Assembly (NCBI GenBank): GCA_944800085.1
Contig: CALYLO010000012.1
Span: forward strand, 62,001-126,000
Source of the DNA: Paenibacillus melissococcoides
GTDB lineage: Bacteria; Bacillota; Bacilli; Paenibacillales; Paenibacillaceae
Direction: 5' to 3'
DNA length: 64,000 nt
A model generated the notes under the pieces. That model had not been told where the DNA came from, did no database searches, and was given only the letters and a program-made list of their open reading frames with translations. The translations under genes were made by a program, and so were the position numbers. Of this stretch, positions 1 through 6,972 are shown in pieces (within the stretch, counting starts at the first letter, position 1; the number at the start of each line of letters is the position of its first letter).

Positions 1-78
1 AGCGGTGTCGGCGGGACGGACACTATCCAGTCTTCTCCCTCCTTGGCAAGAAGTGAATACACATTATGGCCTGATTTA

Positions 79-87
79 TGGTATACT
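79..87 (+). promoter_or_regulatory. Probable ssrA promoter, extended -10
   Basis: TGGTATACT at 79-87 is an extended -10 element (TGn followed by TATACT). No good -35 box lies 17 bases upstream, which an extended -10 can compensate. It would start a transcript near 94, giving a leader of about 125 bases that RNase P would trim to the mature tmRNA 5' end at 219. The leader contains a hairpin, GTCTCG pairing with CGAGAC (about 150-173). I see no gene in 1-78. Confidence 0.5.
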
Positions 88-218
88 AGATATATCGGCC
101 GTATAGGCTTCAGGTGGAGCTGGCCGGGCGATGGCATGCAATGCACCGATGTCTCGACATCTTAATCCGAGACGGACTACCCCTTGGGGTGAAGCCTCAT
201 CCGCTTCGCTTCGATTAT

Positions 219-582
219 GGGGGCGTTCTTGGATTCGACGGGGATAGTTCGAGCATGGGTAGCGGGTAGTGGGGACGCGTCCGCTTCAACAACGCTAACG
301 CCAAATTTAAACGGCAAACAACAAACTTCTTACGCATTGGCAGCTTAATAACCTGCTAGCGTGCTTCTACCCTGCATCGCCCATGTGCCGGGATAGGGGC
401 TCAACTTCAGTGGGATACGCCGCGTAGTCTCCGCCTGGGGCTAACGGAAGAAGACAATCAGGCTGACCTGTGAGAAAGCCGGTTACAGGGCGTTCCCGCA
501 GGTGACATCAAAACTGTGACTACACCCGTAGAAGCCTGTGTGGCGTTATCTTCGGACAGGGGTTCGAATCCCCTCGCCTCCA
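219..582 (+). ncRNA. ssrA: tmRNA (ssrA), 3' end formed at a prophage junction
   Basis: Transfer-messenger RNA, which with SmpB rescues stalled ribosomes and tags the nascent protein for proteolysis. The 5' end GGGGGCG (219-225) pairs with CGCCTCC (575-581) as the acceptor stem, followed by the characteristic GATTCGACGGGG; the T-arm GGGGTTCGAATCCCC is at 559-573. The tag reading frame is 313-351: GGC then codons for GKQQTSYALAA and two stops, a Paenibacillus-type tag ending in the usual ALAA. The discriminator base is A582. The next bases are AGAG, not CCA: the encoded CCA has been displaced to 41212-41214 by prophage integration, so the CCA must be added after transcription. Confidence 0.95.
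574..582 (+). other. attL core (prophage left junction)
   Basis: TCGCCTCCA at 574-582 is the last 9 bases of tmRNA and recurs at 41203-41211. Left of it the sequence is ssrA; right of it everything belongs to the phage. The adjacent serine integrase gene supports this as the crossover region. Serine integrases need only a short shared core, consistent with 9 bp. Confidence 0.85.
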
Positions 583-586
583 AGAG

Positions 587-608
587 TGTACTTAAAATGC
601 TAAGTACA
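587..608. repeat. Inverted repeat beside attL
   Basis: TGTACTTA (587-594) and TAAGTACA (601-608) form a perfect 8-bp inverted repeat with a 6-base spacer, starting five bases from the crossover core on the phage side. It may be part of the attP integrase-binding arm; there is no T run, so it is not a terminator. Confidence 0.5.
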
Positions 609-641
609 TTGTTGGAGGCGTCTTGGACGAGACCGGGGAAG

Positions 642-694
642 AGAGTCAAGCCGTGAGTATCTGAATGATATTCCACGTGCTTGACTCTTTTTTT
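642..694 (+). terminator. Phage-borne terminator for ssrA in the lysogen
   Basis: AGAGTCAAGC (642-651) and GCTTGACTCT (679-688) are a perfect 10-bp inverted repeat followed by seven T residues (688-694). Orientation fits rightward transcripts leaving ssrA, whose own terminator now lies 40 kb away at 41220-41249. The loop is long (27 bases), so efficiency is uncertain. It overlaps the last codons of the convergent integrase gene. Confidence 0.5.
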
Positions 695-2076
695 ATGATA
701 ATTTGCCGGAACATCGATTGAATGAGCTGCTTTTGTGTTTCTGCTTCGAGGTAGTTCCAGTTATCTTTTAAGTTCAGCATGGCATTTTTGATTTCATCGA
801 TTGACAGGTCATTGACGTATGGATCGTCATATTCTTGGTATTCAGCATATATTGCCTTCATCCGCCGATCTTCTTCCTCAATCAGTTCAGCATATTCTTC
901 AGCGGTAAAAGTCCCGTCACCAACAGCTATTCTCCAATTTTTACGGCGTTTTTTACTTATTTCGATTTCACGTTGGAGACGACGGATGTCTTTCCTCGCT
1001 TGCTTGCTGTCCTTTTCACGAATCTTATTACTGGTAATAACTAAATTCTTGAAAATGAGCTCCACCAATAAACGTTCAGATATTGCCGGAGAGTCGCATG
1101 TATTATTTGCATAGTTATTTCGGCATCTGTAGCTTTTATAAGTACGAGTCCCGTCTTTCACTTTATGGGTGGACGAGTACCCGATGTAAGTGGCCCCACA
1201 ACAGCCGCACCGCAAGATTCCGCCAAACGGATATTCATGGCTTGTCTTGCTCATATACCCGTCAGCCTTACGCTCCATCATCTTACGGACTTTGTAAAAA
1301 TCAGTTTCAGATACGATGGGGTCATGGTCGCCATTGACTATGATTCGCTGTTCTTCTGGCCAATCTTCTGGTTTAAAGTGGTTTTTTCCTATATAGGTAT
1401 AGTTTGTTAACACCATGCGCACATACTTGCTATCCCATACACCGCCTTCTTTCCCCCTGCTGTGCTCATTCATCGTTTTCGCGATTGCGTTGACTCCCTT
1501 GCCAGACAGATAGAGCCGGTATACTTCCTTCACCAACTCAGCCTCCGCATCGTTTAGGGTTAGGTCCCCATCGTCATCCCTGTCATATCCAAGCGGAGGC
1601 CTGGACATGTGCCGGCCGCCTTTGCTAATTTTTTTGACCAGCCCTTTTAGTGTTTCTTCTCTCAGATTATCTAGATATATTTCGGCAAAGATGCCGTTAA
1701 AAAGCAGGAACGCCTTGCCCATCGGGGAGTTCGTATCCACTTCATCACTGCCGAGCGATGCGATAATCAAGCGCTTGTTTAGCTTATTTATCAATTCGAT
1801 AAATTGATAGATGTCCCCCAGATTTCGGCTCAGGCGATCGAGCTTGTGGATCAGAATAGCATCGAAGCGCCCGGCCTTCATATCTGCAATTAGCGCCTTT
1901 ATGCCTGGGCGCTTTTTTATTGTCTTGGCACTAATGCCAGGATCGGAATATACACGATATAATTCAAGCCCCTTCTTCTCCAGCAGCTCCATCAAAATAT
2001 CATGTTGCGCCTCGAGCGAAAAACCCTCTTCAACCTGACGATCCGAGCTGACGCGTGTATAAATTGCAGCTTTCAT
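646..2076 (-). CDS. Large serine integrase
   Basis: Site-specific recombinase expected to integrate and excise the prophage at ssrA. The N-terminal resolvase-like catalytic domain (about 1-145) starts KAAIYTRVSSDRQ, with the nucleophile serine at residue 10, and has the conserved LDRLSRN arginine motif. A recombinase domain follows, then a zinc ribbon (CGCC ... CRNNYANNTC), a coiled coil rich in K/R/E and a C-terminal tail; about 476 aa is usual for large serine integrases. I chose the ATG at 2076 rather than 2091 because GGGGTGAG sits just upstream of it. The gene is adjacent to attL and points toward ssrA. No excisionase-like directionality factor is recognisable nearby. Confidence 0.95.
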   Translation of the reverse strand: MKAAIYTRVSSDRQVEEGFSLEAQHDILMELLEKKGLELYRVYSDPGISAKTIKKRPGIKALIADMKAGRFDAILIHKLDRLSRNLGDIYQFIELINKLNKRLIIASLGSDEVDTNSPMGKAFLLFNGIFAEIYLDNLREETLKGLVKKISKGGRHMSRPPLGYDRDDDGDLTLNDAEAELVKEVYRLYLSGKGVNAIAKTMNEHSRGKEGGVWDSKYVRMVLTNYTYIGKNHFKPEDWPEEQRIIVNGDHDPIVSETDFYKVRKMMERKADGYMSKTSHEYPFGGILRCGCCGATYIGYSSTHKVKDGTRTYKSYRCRNNYANNTCDSPAISERLLVELIFKNLVITSNKIREKDSKQARKDIRRLQREIEISKKRRKNWRIAVGDGTFTAEEYAELIEEEDRRMKAIYAEYQEYDDPYVNDLSIDEIKNAMLNLKDNWNYLEAETQKQLIQSMFRQIIIKKESSTWNIIQILTA

Positions 2077-2099
2077 AAGCTCACCCCACATTGTTAATT

Positions 2100-2939
2100 T
2101 CAGAAATCCAACGAATCGTTAATGTCGTTAAACTGCAATACTAGGTTGCGGGGGGCAGCCCCATACCTTGCAGCAAGTCGCCTAAGCTTGAGTATGATAT
2201 GTCCATCACGGCACACGAATTCTAATGGACTCACGGGAGATGCGCTGAGATGATCAGCATTATCAGTTTGTGGATAGTCTGTGGATAAAGGGATTCGCAT
2301 CTCTTCTTTTTGCCAGTCCTCGCCTGCGACGTGAACAATTAACTGTGTAGGGGTATCCATTGTCGGATCGCAAAAAGAATAGACCTTGTTTTTTACCTGT
2401 GGCTCCAGCACCTTGGCGTAATCCGCATAAGTTGAGAACGACTGTCCCACTGCTGTTTTTAAAAACATACCGTTATACTCCCTTCTCATGATTTGATTAA
2501 GCCTTTGTGCAGCAAGAGTCGGTGTAACTTGGAATGTCATTGCGATAAACTCCGTGATTTCACTTCGCGTTCCTGGTAGCTCCAATGATTTGAGCATGTA
2601 ATAAGGAATTGCCGCATAGAGCAAAAATGCGTCTGCATCAGCTTCTTGCGCTTCCCTAAACATTCGCGGCATCCTCCGCTGATCCCCTGAATGCCGTAGC
2701 ACATGACAGAGCTCGTGAAAAAAAACTGTTCTTCTCGTCAGTTCATCAGACCGCTTATCCAGGAATATTACTGCCTCCTCGGTGTCGGAAAATGGAGGAC
2801 AAGCTTCGAAGATCAGGTCTATTCCGAATGTTTGAGCAATGTGCTCGATATCTAAATCCGTTGGTAACAGGATTCGGTGTCGTATGTATTTATTTCTAAT
2901 CCATTGTTCTAAGGGAGTTTCGAAGTAGTGTCTAAACAT
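2100..2939 (-). CDS. ImmA/IrrE-family metallopeptidase
   Basis: Predicted cytosolic zinc protease that relieves repression by cleaving the neighbouring phage repressor, as ImmA does for ImmR in ICEBs1 (family knowledge). HELCH at residues 75-79 is the HExxH zinc site, and EADADAF around residue 100 supplies the likely third ligand. The C-terminal half (about 150-279) has no motif I recognise. The start is supported by GGAGGG six bases upstream. The stop is 24 bases from the integrase start, so integrase, protease and repressor probably form one leftward lysogeny operon. Confidence 0.88.
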   Translation of the reverse strand: MFRHYFETPLEQWIRNKYIRHRILLPTDLDIEHIAQTFGIDLIFEACPPFSDTEEAVIFLDKRSDELTRRTVFFHELCHVLRHSGDQRRMPRMFREAQEADADAFLLYAAIPYYMLKSLELPGTRSEITEFIAMTFQVTPTLAAQRLNQIMRREYNGMFLKTAVGQSFSTYADYAKVLEPQVKNKVYSFCDPTMDTPTQLIVHVAGEDWQKEEMRIPLSTDYPQTDNADHLSASPVSPLEFVCRDGHIILKLRRLAARYGAAPRNLVLQFNDINDSLDF

Positions 2940-3010
2940 AGATGCCCTCCAATGGGAATGTATGTTCTGTTTTTTTGCTAAAAAGAAAAGCCATTTCTGG
3001 CTTGGGTCTT

Positions 3011-3367
3011 TTAATCCGTCTTCTTCTTTGTTTCTCTTGCGGCCTCTTCGCGGGCCCGTTCTTTCATTTTGCGATATCGTATGAGCGCAGCTTCCATTTC
3101 TTCGATTTCATCAGGGGTGTACTGGTCAGGTCCACCGAAAAAAGACATGTTGATTTCATGTCGTAGCTTGTTAGTGCGACCAAGTAGATAATCGGAATCG
3201 ACATCGAAGAAGTCTGCAAATAATAGGAGTTCGTTGTCGTCTACTCCACGCTTTCCAGCTTCGATGCGTGATAAGACGCTATTATTGATTCCTAATCTAT
3301 CTGCCAACTCCATCTGAGTCAGGCCCATTTTTTCTCGCTGTTTCTTTATTCGATCGCCAACGCCCAA
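3011..3367 (-). CDS. XRE-family repressor (cI-like)
   Basis: Helix-turn-helix repressor, the probable master regulator of lysogeny and substrate of the adjacent ImmA-like protease. The HTH spans roughly the first 65 residues (IKKQREKMGLTQMELADRLG, then NNSVLSRIEAGKR); the C-terminus is a charged helix rich in K/R/E. The frame is open to an ATG at 3391, but no ribosome site precedes it. AAAGGTGGTG lies nine bases before a TTG at 3367, which I prefer. Five palindromic operators lie in and beyond the divergent promoter region at 3413-3517. Confidence 0.85.
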   Translation of the reverse strand: MGVGDRIKKQREKMGLTQMELADRLGINNSVLSRIEAGKRGVDDNELLLFADFFDVDSDYLLGRTNKLRHEINMSFFGGPDQYTPDEIEEMEAALIRYRKMKERAREEAARETKKKTD

Positions 3368-3412
3368 CGAGTTCACCACCTTTATTTCCATTACAGCAAT
3401 AATATTTTATCA

Positions 3413-3517
3413 TTTTTCTATAATAGAAAAAGTATATTTTCTAAAATAGCAAAATATATATTGACTTTGCTGAAATAGAAAAGTATATTAGTGTCATAAG
3501 GTTGCTAATTCAGCAAA
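3413..3517. promoter_or_regulatory. Lysis/lysogeny operator array and rightward promoter
   Basis: Four copies of a 17-bp palindrome of form TTT(T/G)CTnnnnTAG(A/C)AAA: 3414-3430 (a perfect 19-bp palindrome at 3413-3431), 3437-3453, 3466-3482 and 3501-3517. A fifth copy lies inside the Cro-like gene at 3764-3780. The rightward promoter is TTGACT (3461-3466), 17 bases, TATATT (3484-3489), with copy three in its spacer and copy four just downstream. Binding by the cI-like and Cro-like proteins is inferred from position and symmetry. Confidence 0.75.
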
Positions 3518-3532
3518 GACAGGAGGTGCAGG

Positions 3533-3823
3533 ATGAAGGGTCAATCTAAGGTGATAAATACAAAGAAATTCAATTTGTTGTTTATTAAGTCTCGCCGAAA
3601 TGATTTGAATTTATCCTTGCAGGAAATGGCTATCGCATTTGGGTTCAAAAATGCATCGACGTACATGAAGTACGAAGAAGGAACCTATTTGTTCAAGGCA
3701 AATCAATTGCCTGTTTTAGCAAGTATGTTGAATTGCAAAATCGAAAATTTTTTTGAGAATGATTTTGCTGATTTAGCAAATGGAAGCCATGATAAAACAC
3801 TCCAGCGTAAGGAGGTAAGCTGA
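3533..3823 (+). CDS. Cro-like XRE-family regulator
   Basis: First gene of the rightward early operon, divergent from the cI-like repressor. The HTH is visible as LSLQEMAIAFGFKNASTYMK (about residues 28-47) within a Cro/C1-type fold. AGGAGGTG lies ten bases before the ATG. The 3' end contains a fifth copy of the switch operator (3764-3780), so the protein or its antagonist may also bind within the gene. Role as the lytic switch protein is inferred from position. Confidence 0.75.
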   Translation: MKGQSKVINTKKFNLLFIKSRRNDLNLSLQEMAIAFGFKNASTYMKYEEGTYLFKANQLPVLASMLNCKIENFFENDFADLANGSHDKTLQRKEVS

Positions 3824-3952
3824 TTGAAAGATACTGATGTTCAATCTAAAAAAATCATCGTTGATACCGGAGTCTTTGACCGCGAGTTGTTAGAAAAAGT
3901 ATGCCGCGAAATCAAACAAAAGAAAGAGCAACAAAGCGGTAAATCAGCCTGA
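3824..3952 (+). CDS. Small early phage protein, 42 aa
   Basis: Starts at a TTG directly after the stop of the Cro-like gene, with GGAGGT eight bases upstream. The product is hydrophilic with a lysine/glutamine-rich C-terminal helix (IKQKKEQQSGKSA). I do not recognise a family. Strong ribosome site and tight coupling support translation. Confidence 0.55.
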   Translation: MKDTDVQSKKIIVDTGVFDRELLEKVCREIKQKKEQQSGKSA

Positions 3953-3976
3953 TAGCCCAAGCAGGGTGGTGAATCT

Positions 3977-4237
3977 ATGCAGTTTTCATGGAGCAAGAAG
4001 GATTCGCGTAAAGCATGCATTTGTCTGGTTGTTGCCCGTGTTAAGTGCAAAGGTATTGATTTGGATCAAGCTGTACACGAAACGCTTCAACACGGGCATG
4101 CGAAAAACCCGGAAGCCATCCCATACAGAGAATTGATGTCTCTTAAAAGAGACGCTCAGAAATTCATTGAAAAAAATAGCCGGTGCGGAATCAGCACCAG
4201 CGATAAGGGAATGGGTTCAGTTGGTGGATCTCCTTGA
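3977..4237 (+). CDS. Hypothetical early phage protein, 86 aa
   Basis: Opens with ATG preceded by GGGTGGTG. The product has a basic N-terminus (WSKKDSRKACICLVVARVKC), then a mostly helical charged middle and a glycine/serine tail. No family recognised. It follows the 42-aa gene in the same direction, as part of the early operon. Confidence 0.5.
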   Translation: MQFSWSKKDSRKACICLVVARVKCKGIDLDQAVHETLQHGHAKNPEAIPYRELMSLKRDAQKFIEKNSRCGISTSDKGMGSVGGSP

Positions 4238-4313
4238 TTCAATACTACTTTAATGCCATTTCATACACCATTCCAAGTTGGAATAAATCGGTTGTAAAAG
4301 GTAGGTGGAATTT

Positions 4314-4463
4314 GTGAGCACCAAAAAAAAAGCCGCCGACATCACGGCGGTAGTGCTAGAAACGATTGAAAATGGAAAAAAAACGATAAACCAAGCGCGC
4401 TCTGATTTTGGACTTGAGCCCATCGATGACCCAACTGCTGATGAATTACTTAAAAGAGAGTGA
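4314..4463 (+). CDS. Hypothetical early phage protein, 49 aa
   Basis: GTG start with GGTAGGTGG upstream. The N-terminus begins STKKKAADITAVVLETIENG and the C-terminus is acidic. The 3' end overlaps the convergent gene at 4450-4764 by 14 bases, tail to tail. No family recognised. Confidence 0.45.
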   Translation: MSTKKKAADITAVVLETIENGKKTINQARSDFGLEPIDDPTADELLKRE

Positions 4464-4764
4464 TCTGGTAATCAGCAATTTTCCTTTCAGGGTCGTCCAC
4501 GAATGTCATTGCATCGACTTCCATCCCGATCAAGCTACAGACATCTGGGATCATCGCCAATAAATCGGGCATAGAAATCCGTTTTTTAAATACTTTTTCA
4601 AGGGAATGTTGCAATTCACGAGCATAAATGGTGTTGAACTTTTCTCCAACAAAAAGCATGTCGTATTTTCTCATTGTTGCTTTTAGATCTTCTTCGGACT
4701 TAATTAATTTCGCCGATACTCTTAATTCTAAAAGAGTTTCAGTAACGAGTTTTACCTTATCCAA
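4450..4764 (-). CDS. Hypothetical protein on the opposite strand of the early operon, 104 aa
   Basis: Leftward gene inside an otherwise rightward early region. A TTG start at 4764 has AGGAGGT seven bases upstream. The sequence looks like a soluble alpha-helical protein (TETLLELRVSAKLIKSEEDL); no transmembrane segment or known motif. Its orientation means it is expressed independently of the rightward early promoter, possibly in the lysogen; its 3' end is antisense to the 49-aa gene. Function unknown. Confidence 0.55.
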   Translation of the reverse strand: MDKVKLVTETLLELRVSAKLIKSEEDLKATMRKYDMLFVGEKFNTIYARELQHSLEKVFKKRISMPDLLAMIPDVCSLIGMEVDAMTFVDDPERKIADYQITLF

Positions 4765-4865
4765 TTCAGAACCTCCTTTCTTAATGAAATAAGAGTCTGA
4801 CTAACTTTAATTCTATCGAGAGAGGGGATTTTCTTCCAGACAATAACAGGAAGGTGGTGAACAGG

Positions 4866-5114
4866 ATGAAATTCGGTGCAATAATGCAGGCCTGCCGCGA
4901 ACGGGCTGGCCTGAGCCAAGAGGAAATGGCAGCTCGACTAAATCGAACACAGAGCTGCATTAGTAAACTTGAAAACGATAAAAAAATTCCTGATATGCCC
5001 ACTATGCTGCGTTGGGTTGAGGTGACTGGTGCTAAGGAAGTTCTTGTTGCATTTTTTTGTGGCATGGATGGGATGTCAATCATGCAAAATGTTATGTCGT
5101 TAATCGGTGGATGA
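4866..5114 (+). CDS. XRE-family HTH protein, 82 aa
   Basis: Small DNA-binding protein with the HTH at residues 4-60 (ACRERAGLSQEEMAARLNRT, SCISKLENDKKIP). The start at 4866 follows AAGGTGGTG by eight bases; a GTG at 4854 is also in frame but lies inside that ribosome site. It is the third XRE-type regulator in the early region. Its target is unknown; it diverges from the 104-aa leftward gene and could control it. Confidence 0.75.
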   Translation: MKFGAIMQACRERAGLSQEEMAARLNRTQSCISKLENDKKIPDMPTMLRWVEVTGAKEVLVAFFCGMDGMSIMQNVMSLIGG

Positions 5115-5134
5115 ATTTAAGAGGAGGGGTATCA

Positions 5135-5563
5135 ATGAGTATTGCAAACGCAAAAATGGCAGCCCCGGCAGGCTACCATTCCGCTAATCAAAAAAAATCT
5201 TCTGTCTCCAGTATAGATTCTTCTGCACCAGGAATCAAGGTGCCAGCTTCACTCCTACGCGACCCGTATTGGGGAAGCATGCTGCACATTTTCATTAATC
5301 ACTACAAGCTTAATCGTTATACCGCAAAATACATTGACTTCACAAATGAATCAATCAATATTAATGGCCTTCGGACAGCTTCCCGTCCATGGTCTTCATC
5401 TGAAAAATTTATGCTAAAGCTCGGGTTACATTTGTTCAACGAACGCAACAAGGTCAATTTATCGGATATGGATTGTTTGGACGACAACAACCGGAAGATT
5501 GCTATGCAAGCCATTGCGATTCGGTTCCGGATACCAGTCCAACGTGGTTTCGCTTATGACTGA
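5135..5563 (+). CDS. Hypothetical early phage protein, 142 aa
   Basis: ATG at 5135 follows GAGGAGGGG. The N-terminal 40 residues are Ser/Ala/Lys-rich and probably disordered. The remainder (LLRDPYWGSMLHIFINHYKL ... SSSEKFMLKLGLHLFNERNK) looks like a conserved compact helical phage domain of unknown function. The last codons overlap the next gene (ATGACTGA). Confidence 0.6.
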   Translation: MSIANAKMAAPAGYHSANQKKSSVSSIDSSAPGIKVPASLLRDPYWGSMLHIFINHYKLNRYTAKYIDFTNESININGLRTASRPWSSSEKFMLKLGLHLFNERNKVNLSDMDCLDDNNRKIAMQAIAIRFRIPVQRGFAYD

Positions 5564-5693
5564 TATGACTTATTTGGAACTGGCGCGGCGGTATCGGAAG
5601 AACAAGCGAATGGTACGAATTTTACTAATCAACGCAAAACGTAAGGGCGCTTTGCTGGTGTTCCAGCAAAGCATTCCCAGCAATTCATCATGA
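5556..5693 (+). CDS. Small basic early phage protein, 45 aa
   Basis: Overlaps the preceding stop in the arrangement ATGACTGA, implying translational coupling; no strong ribosome site of its own. Very basic (ARRYRKNKRMVRILLINAKR), suggesting nucleic-acid binding. No family recognised. Confidence 0.45.
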   Translation: MTDMTYLELARRYRKNKRMVRILLINAKRKGALLVFQQSIPSNSS

Positions 5694-5708
5694 TTCAGGA
5701 GGTGCCGT

Positions 5709-6734
5709 ATGGATACCGAAGTACATCCTCAGCCGAACGATCCGCACATTCGGATTGCTCATGAGATACATCGGGAGATAATCAGACGTAAATTCACCCA
5801 GCGGCAACATGACATTATCAATTTCATACTCACTCTTAGCTGGGGGTGTGGGAAACCATCGGCAAACATTCCGAAATTAAACCATTTTGCGTTATGCGGA
5901 GTTAAGGGCAATCACGTTCGGAAAGAGCTTGAGACCCTTGTCGAACATAATGTGATTATTTGGAACAAGAACCTGAATCTATTTCAATTTAACAAGCATT
6001 ATGACCAGTGGACAGTGGATGTTGTTGACTCTTTCGACCACAAATTAATGAATGATTTAATCAAGTTAAATATCGAAAGTAGTCCGCTGAATATAGCAAA
6101 AAACATTCCTGAAACGGGAAGTCAGTTCCCTAAAAAGGAAACCGAAAACCATTCCCAAAATAGGGATGTAGTTCCCGAATCGGGAAGTGAGCACCCAAAA
6201 GAGGAAGGGCCAACTTCCCAAAATGGGAAGCGAAAACTTCCCGAAAAGGGAAACGTAATTTCGCTTTATCCCAATCAGGGCACGGCCTCAGAGCCTCCCG
6301 AAAGAAATGTTAAAGAAAATAATAATTATATATCTATTATCGATTATCTGAACGAGCGAGCTGGAACACGATACAAGCCGACCACCCAAAAAACGCGGGA
6401 CCTAATTAAAGCCCGGTTCAACCAAGGTTTCACACTGGATGACTTTTACACTGTCATTGACAACAAGGTTCATGAGTGGGTTGGTACGGACATGGAGAAG
6501 TATTTGCGACCAGAGACGCTTTTCGGCAACAAGTTCGAGGGCTATTTGAACCAAAAGCCTTTAAAGAAGCAGAAGAAGGAACCAGTCACAGCGCCAAAGG
6601 CGAGCAAGCAAACCAAACAAAATCAATGGCTGCTGGAGCGCATTCGAGAGGAGGAAGCTGCTCGTGACAAGGACGGACGTCATGAAACTGTTTTTTATCC
6701 TGAACAACGTCTACCCGACTTTTACGGCAGATGA
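5709..6734 (+). CDS. Phage replication initiator (O-like N-domain, phage C-terminal domain)
   Basis: Probable origin-binding replication protein. Residues about 10-105 match the phage replication protein O type winged-helix domain (IHREIIRRKFTQRQHDIINF ... ALCGVKGNHVRKELETLV). The middle is low-complexity with repeated ETGSQFPKK/ESGSEHPKE/EKGN-like phrases, encoded by repeated GGGAAG/TTCCC words at about 6110-6260 that may be the origin iterons (inference). The C-terminus (IIDYLNERAGTRYKPTTQKT to GYLNQK) is the conserved phage replication C-terminal domain. The next two genes are loader and helicase, completing the module. Confidence 0.85.
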   Translation: MDTEVHPQPNDPHIRIAHEIHREIIRRKFTQRQHDIINFILTLSWGCGKPSANIPKLNHFALCGVKGNHVRKELETLVEHNVIIWNKNLNLFQFNKHYDQWTVDVVDSFDHKLMNDLIKLNIESSPLNIAKNIPETGSQFPKKETENHSQNRDVVPESGSEHPKEEGPTSQNGKRKLPEKGNVISLYPNQGTASEPPERNVKENNNYISIIDYLNERAGTRYKPTTQKTRDLIKARFNQGFTLDDFYTVIDNKVHEWVGTDMEKYLRPETLFGNKFEGYLNQKPLKKQKKEPVTAPKASKQTKQNQWLLERIREEEAARDKDGRHETVFYPEQRLPDFYGR

Positions 6735-6972
6735 CGAGTACAAAATCGAAGTTTGGCACCGTATTTTGGCGGATTACCCGTTCGAGAACGCTGAACGCAA
6801 CTTGTACCTGCACATCCGCAATAGCCAGTATCCGCCGACTCCTGCGGACCTAATGCGGCCCGTGTCGCCTGTTGACCATTATCGGCAGCAGACGCAGGAA
6901 CGGCTGGCGGCGGTGAATCAGTGGGCGCTTGAAATGACGCAAAGGGGGATGTTGACCGATGGAACAGATTGA
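6664..6972 (+). CDS. Replicative helicase loader (G39P-like)
   Basis: The GTG start at 6664 lies inside the end of the initiator gene with GAGGAGG upstream, so the genes are coupled. The sequence (NNVYPTFTADDEYKIEVWHR ... YPPTPADLMRP) fits the helicase loader/inhibitor family of SPP1 G39P, which delivers the helicase to the initiator complex. It overlaps the following DnaB-type gene by 14 bases. Confidence 0.75.
   Translation: MTRTDVMKLFFILNNVYPTFTADDEYKIEVWHRILADYPFENAERNLYLHIRNSQYPPTPADLMRPVSPVDHYRQQTQERLAAVNQWALEMTQRGMLTDGTD

Noticed and set aside
458..676. Leftward ORF of 72 aa over the ssrA 3' end
   Set aside because: It lies antisense to tmRNA and crosses the attL junction; no ribosome site and no protein-like character.
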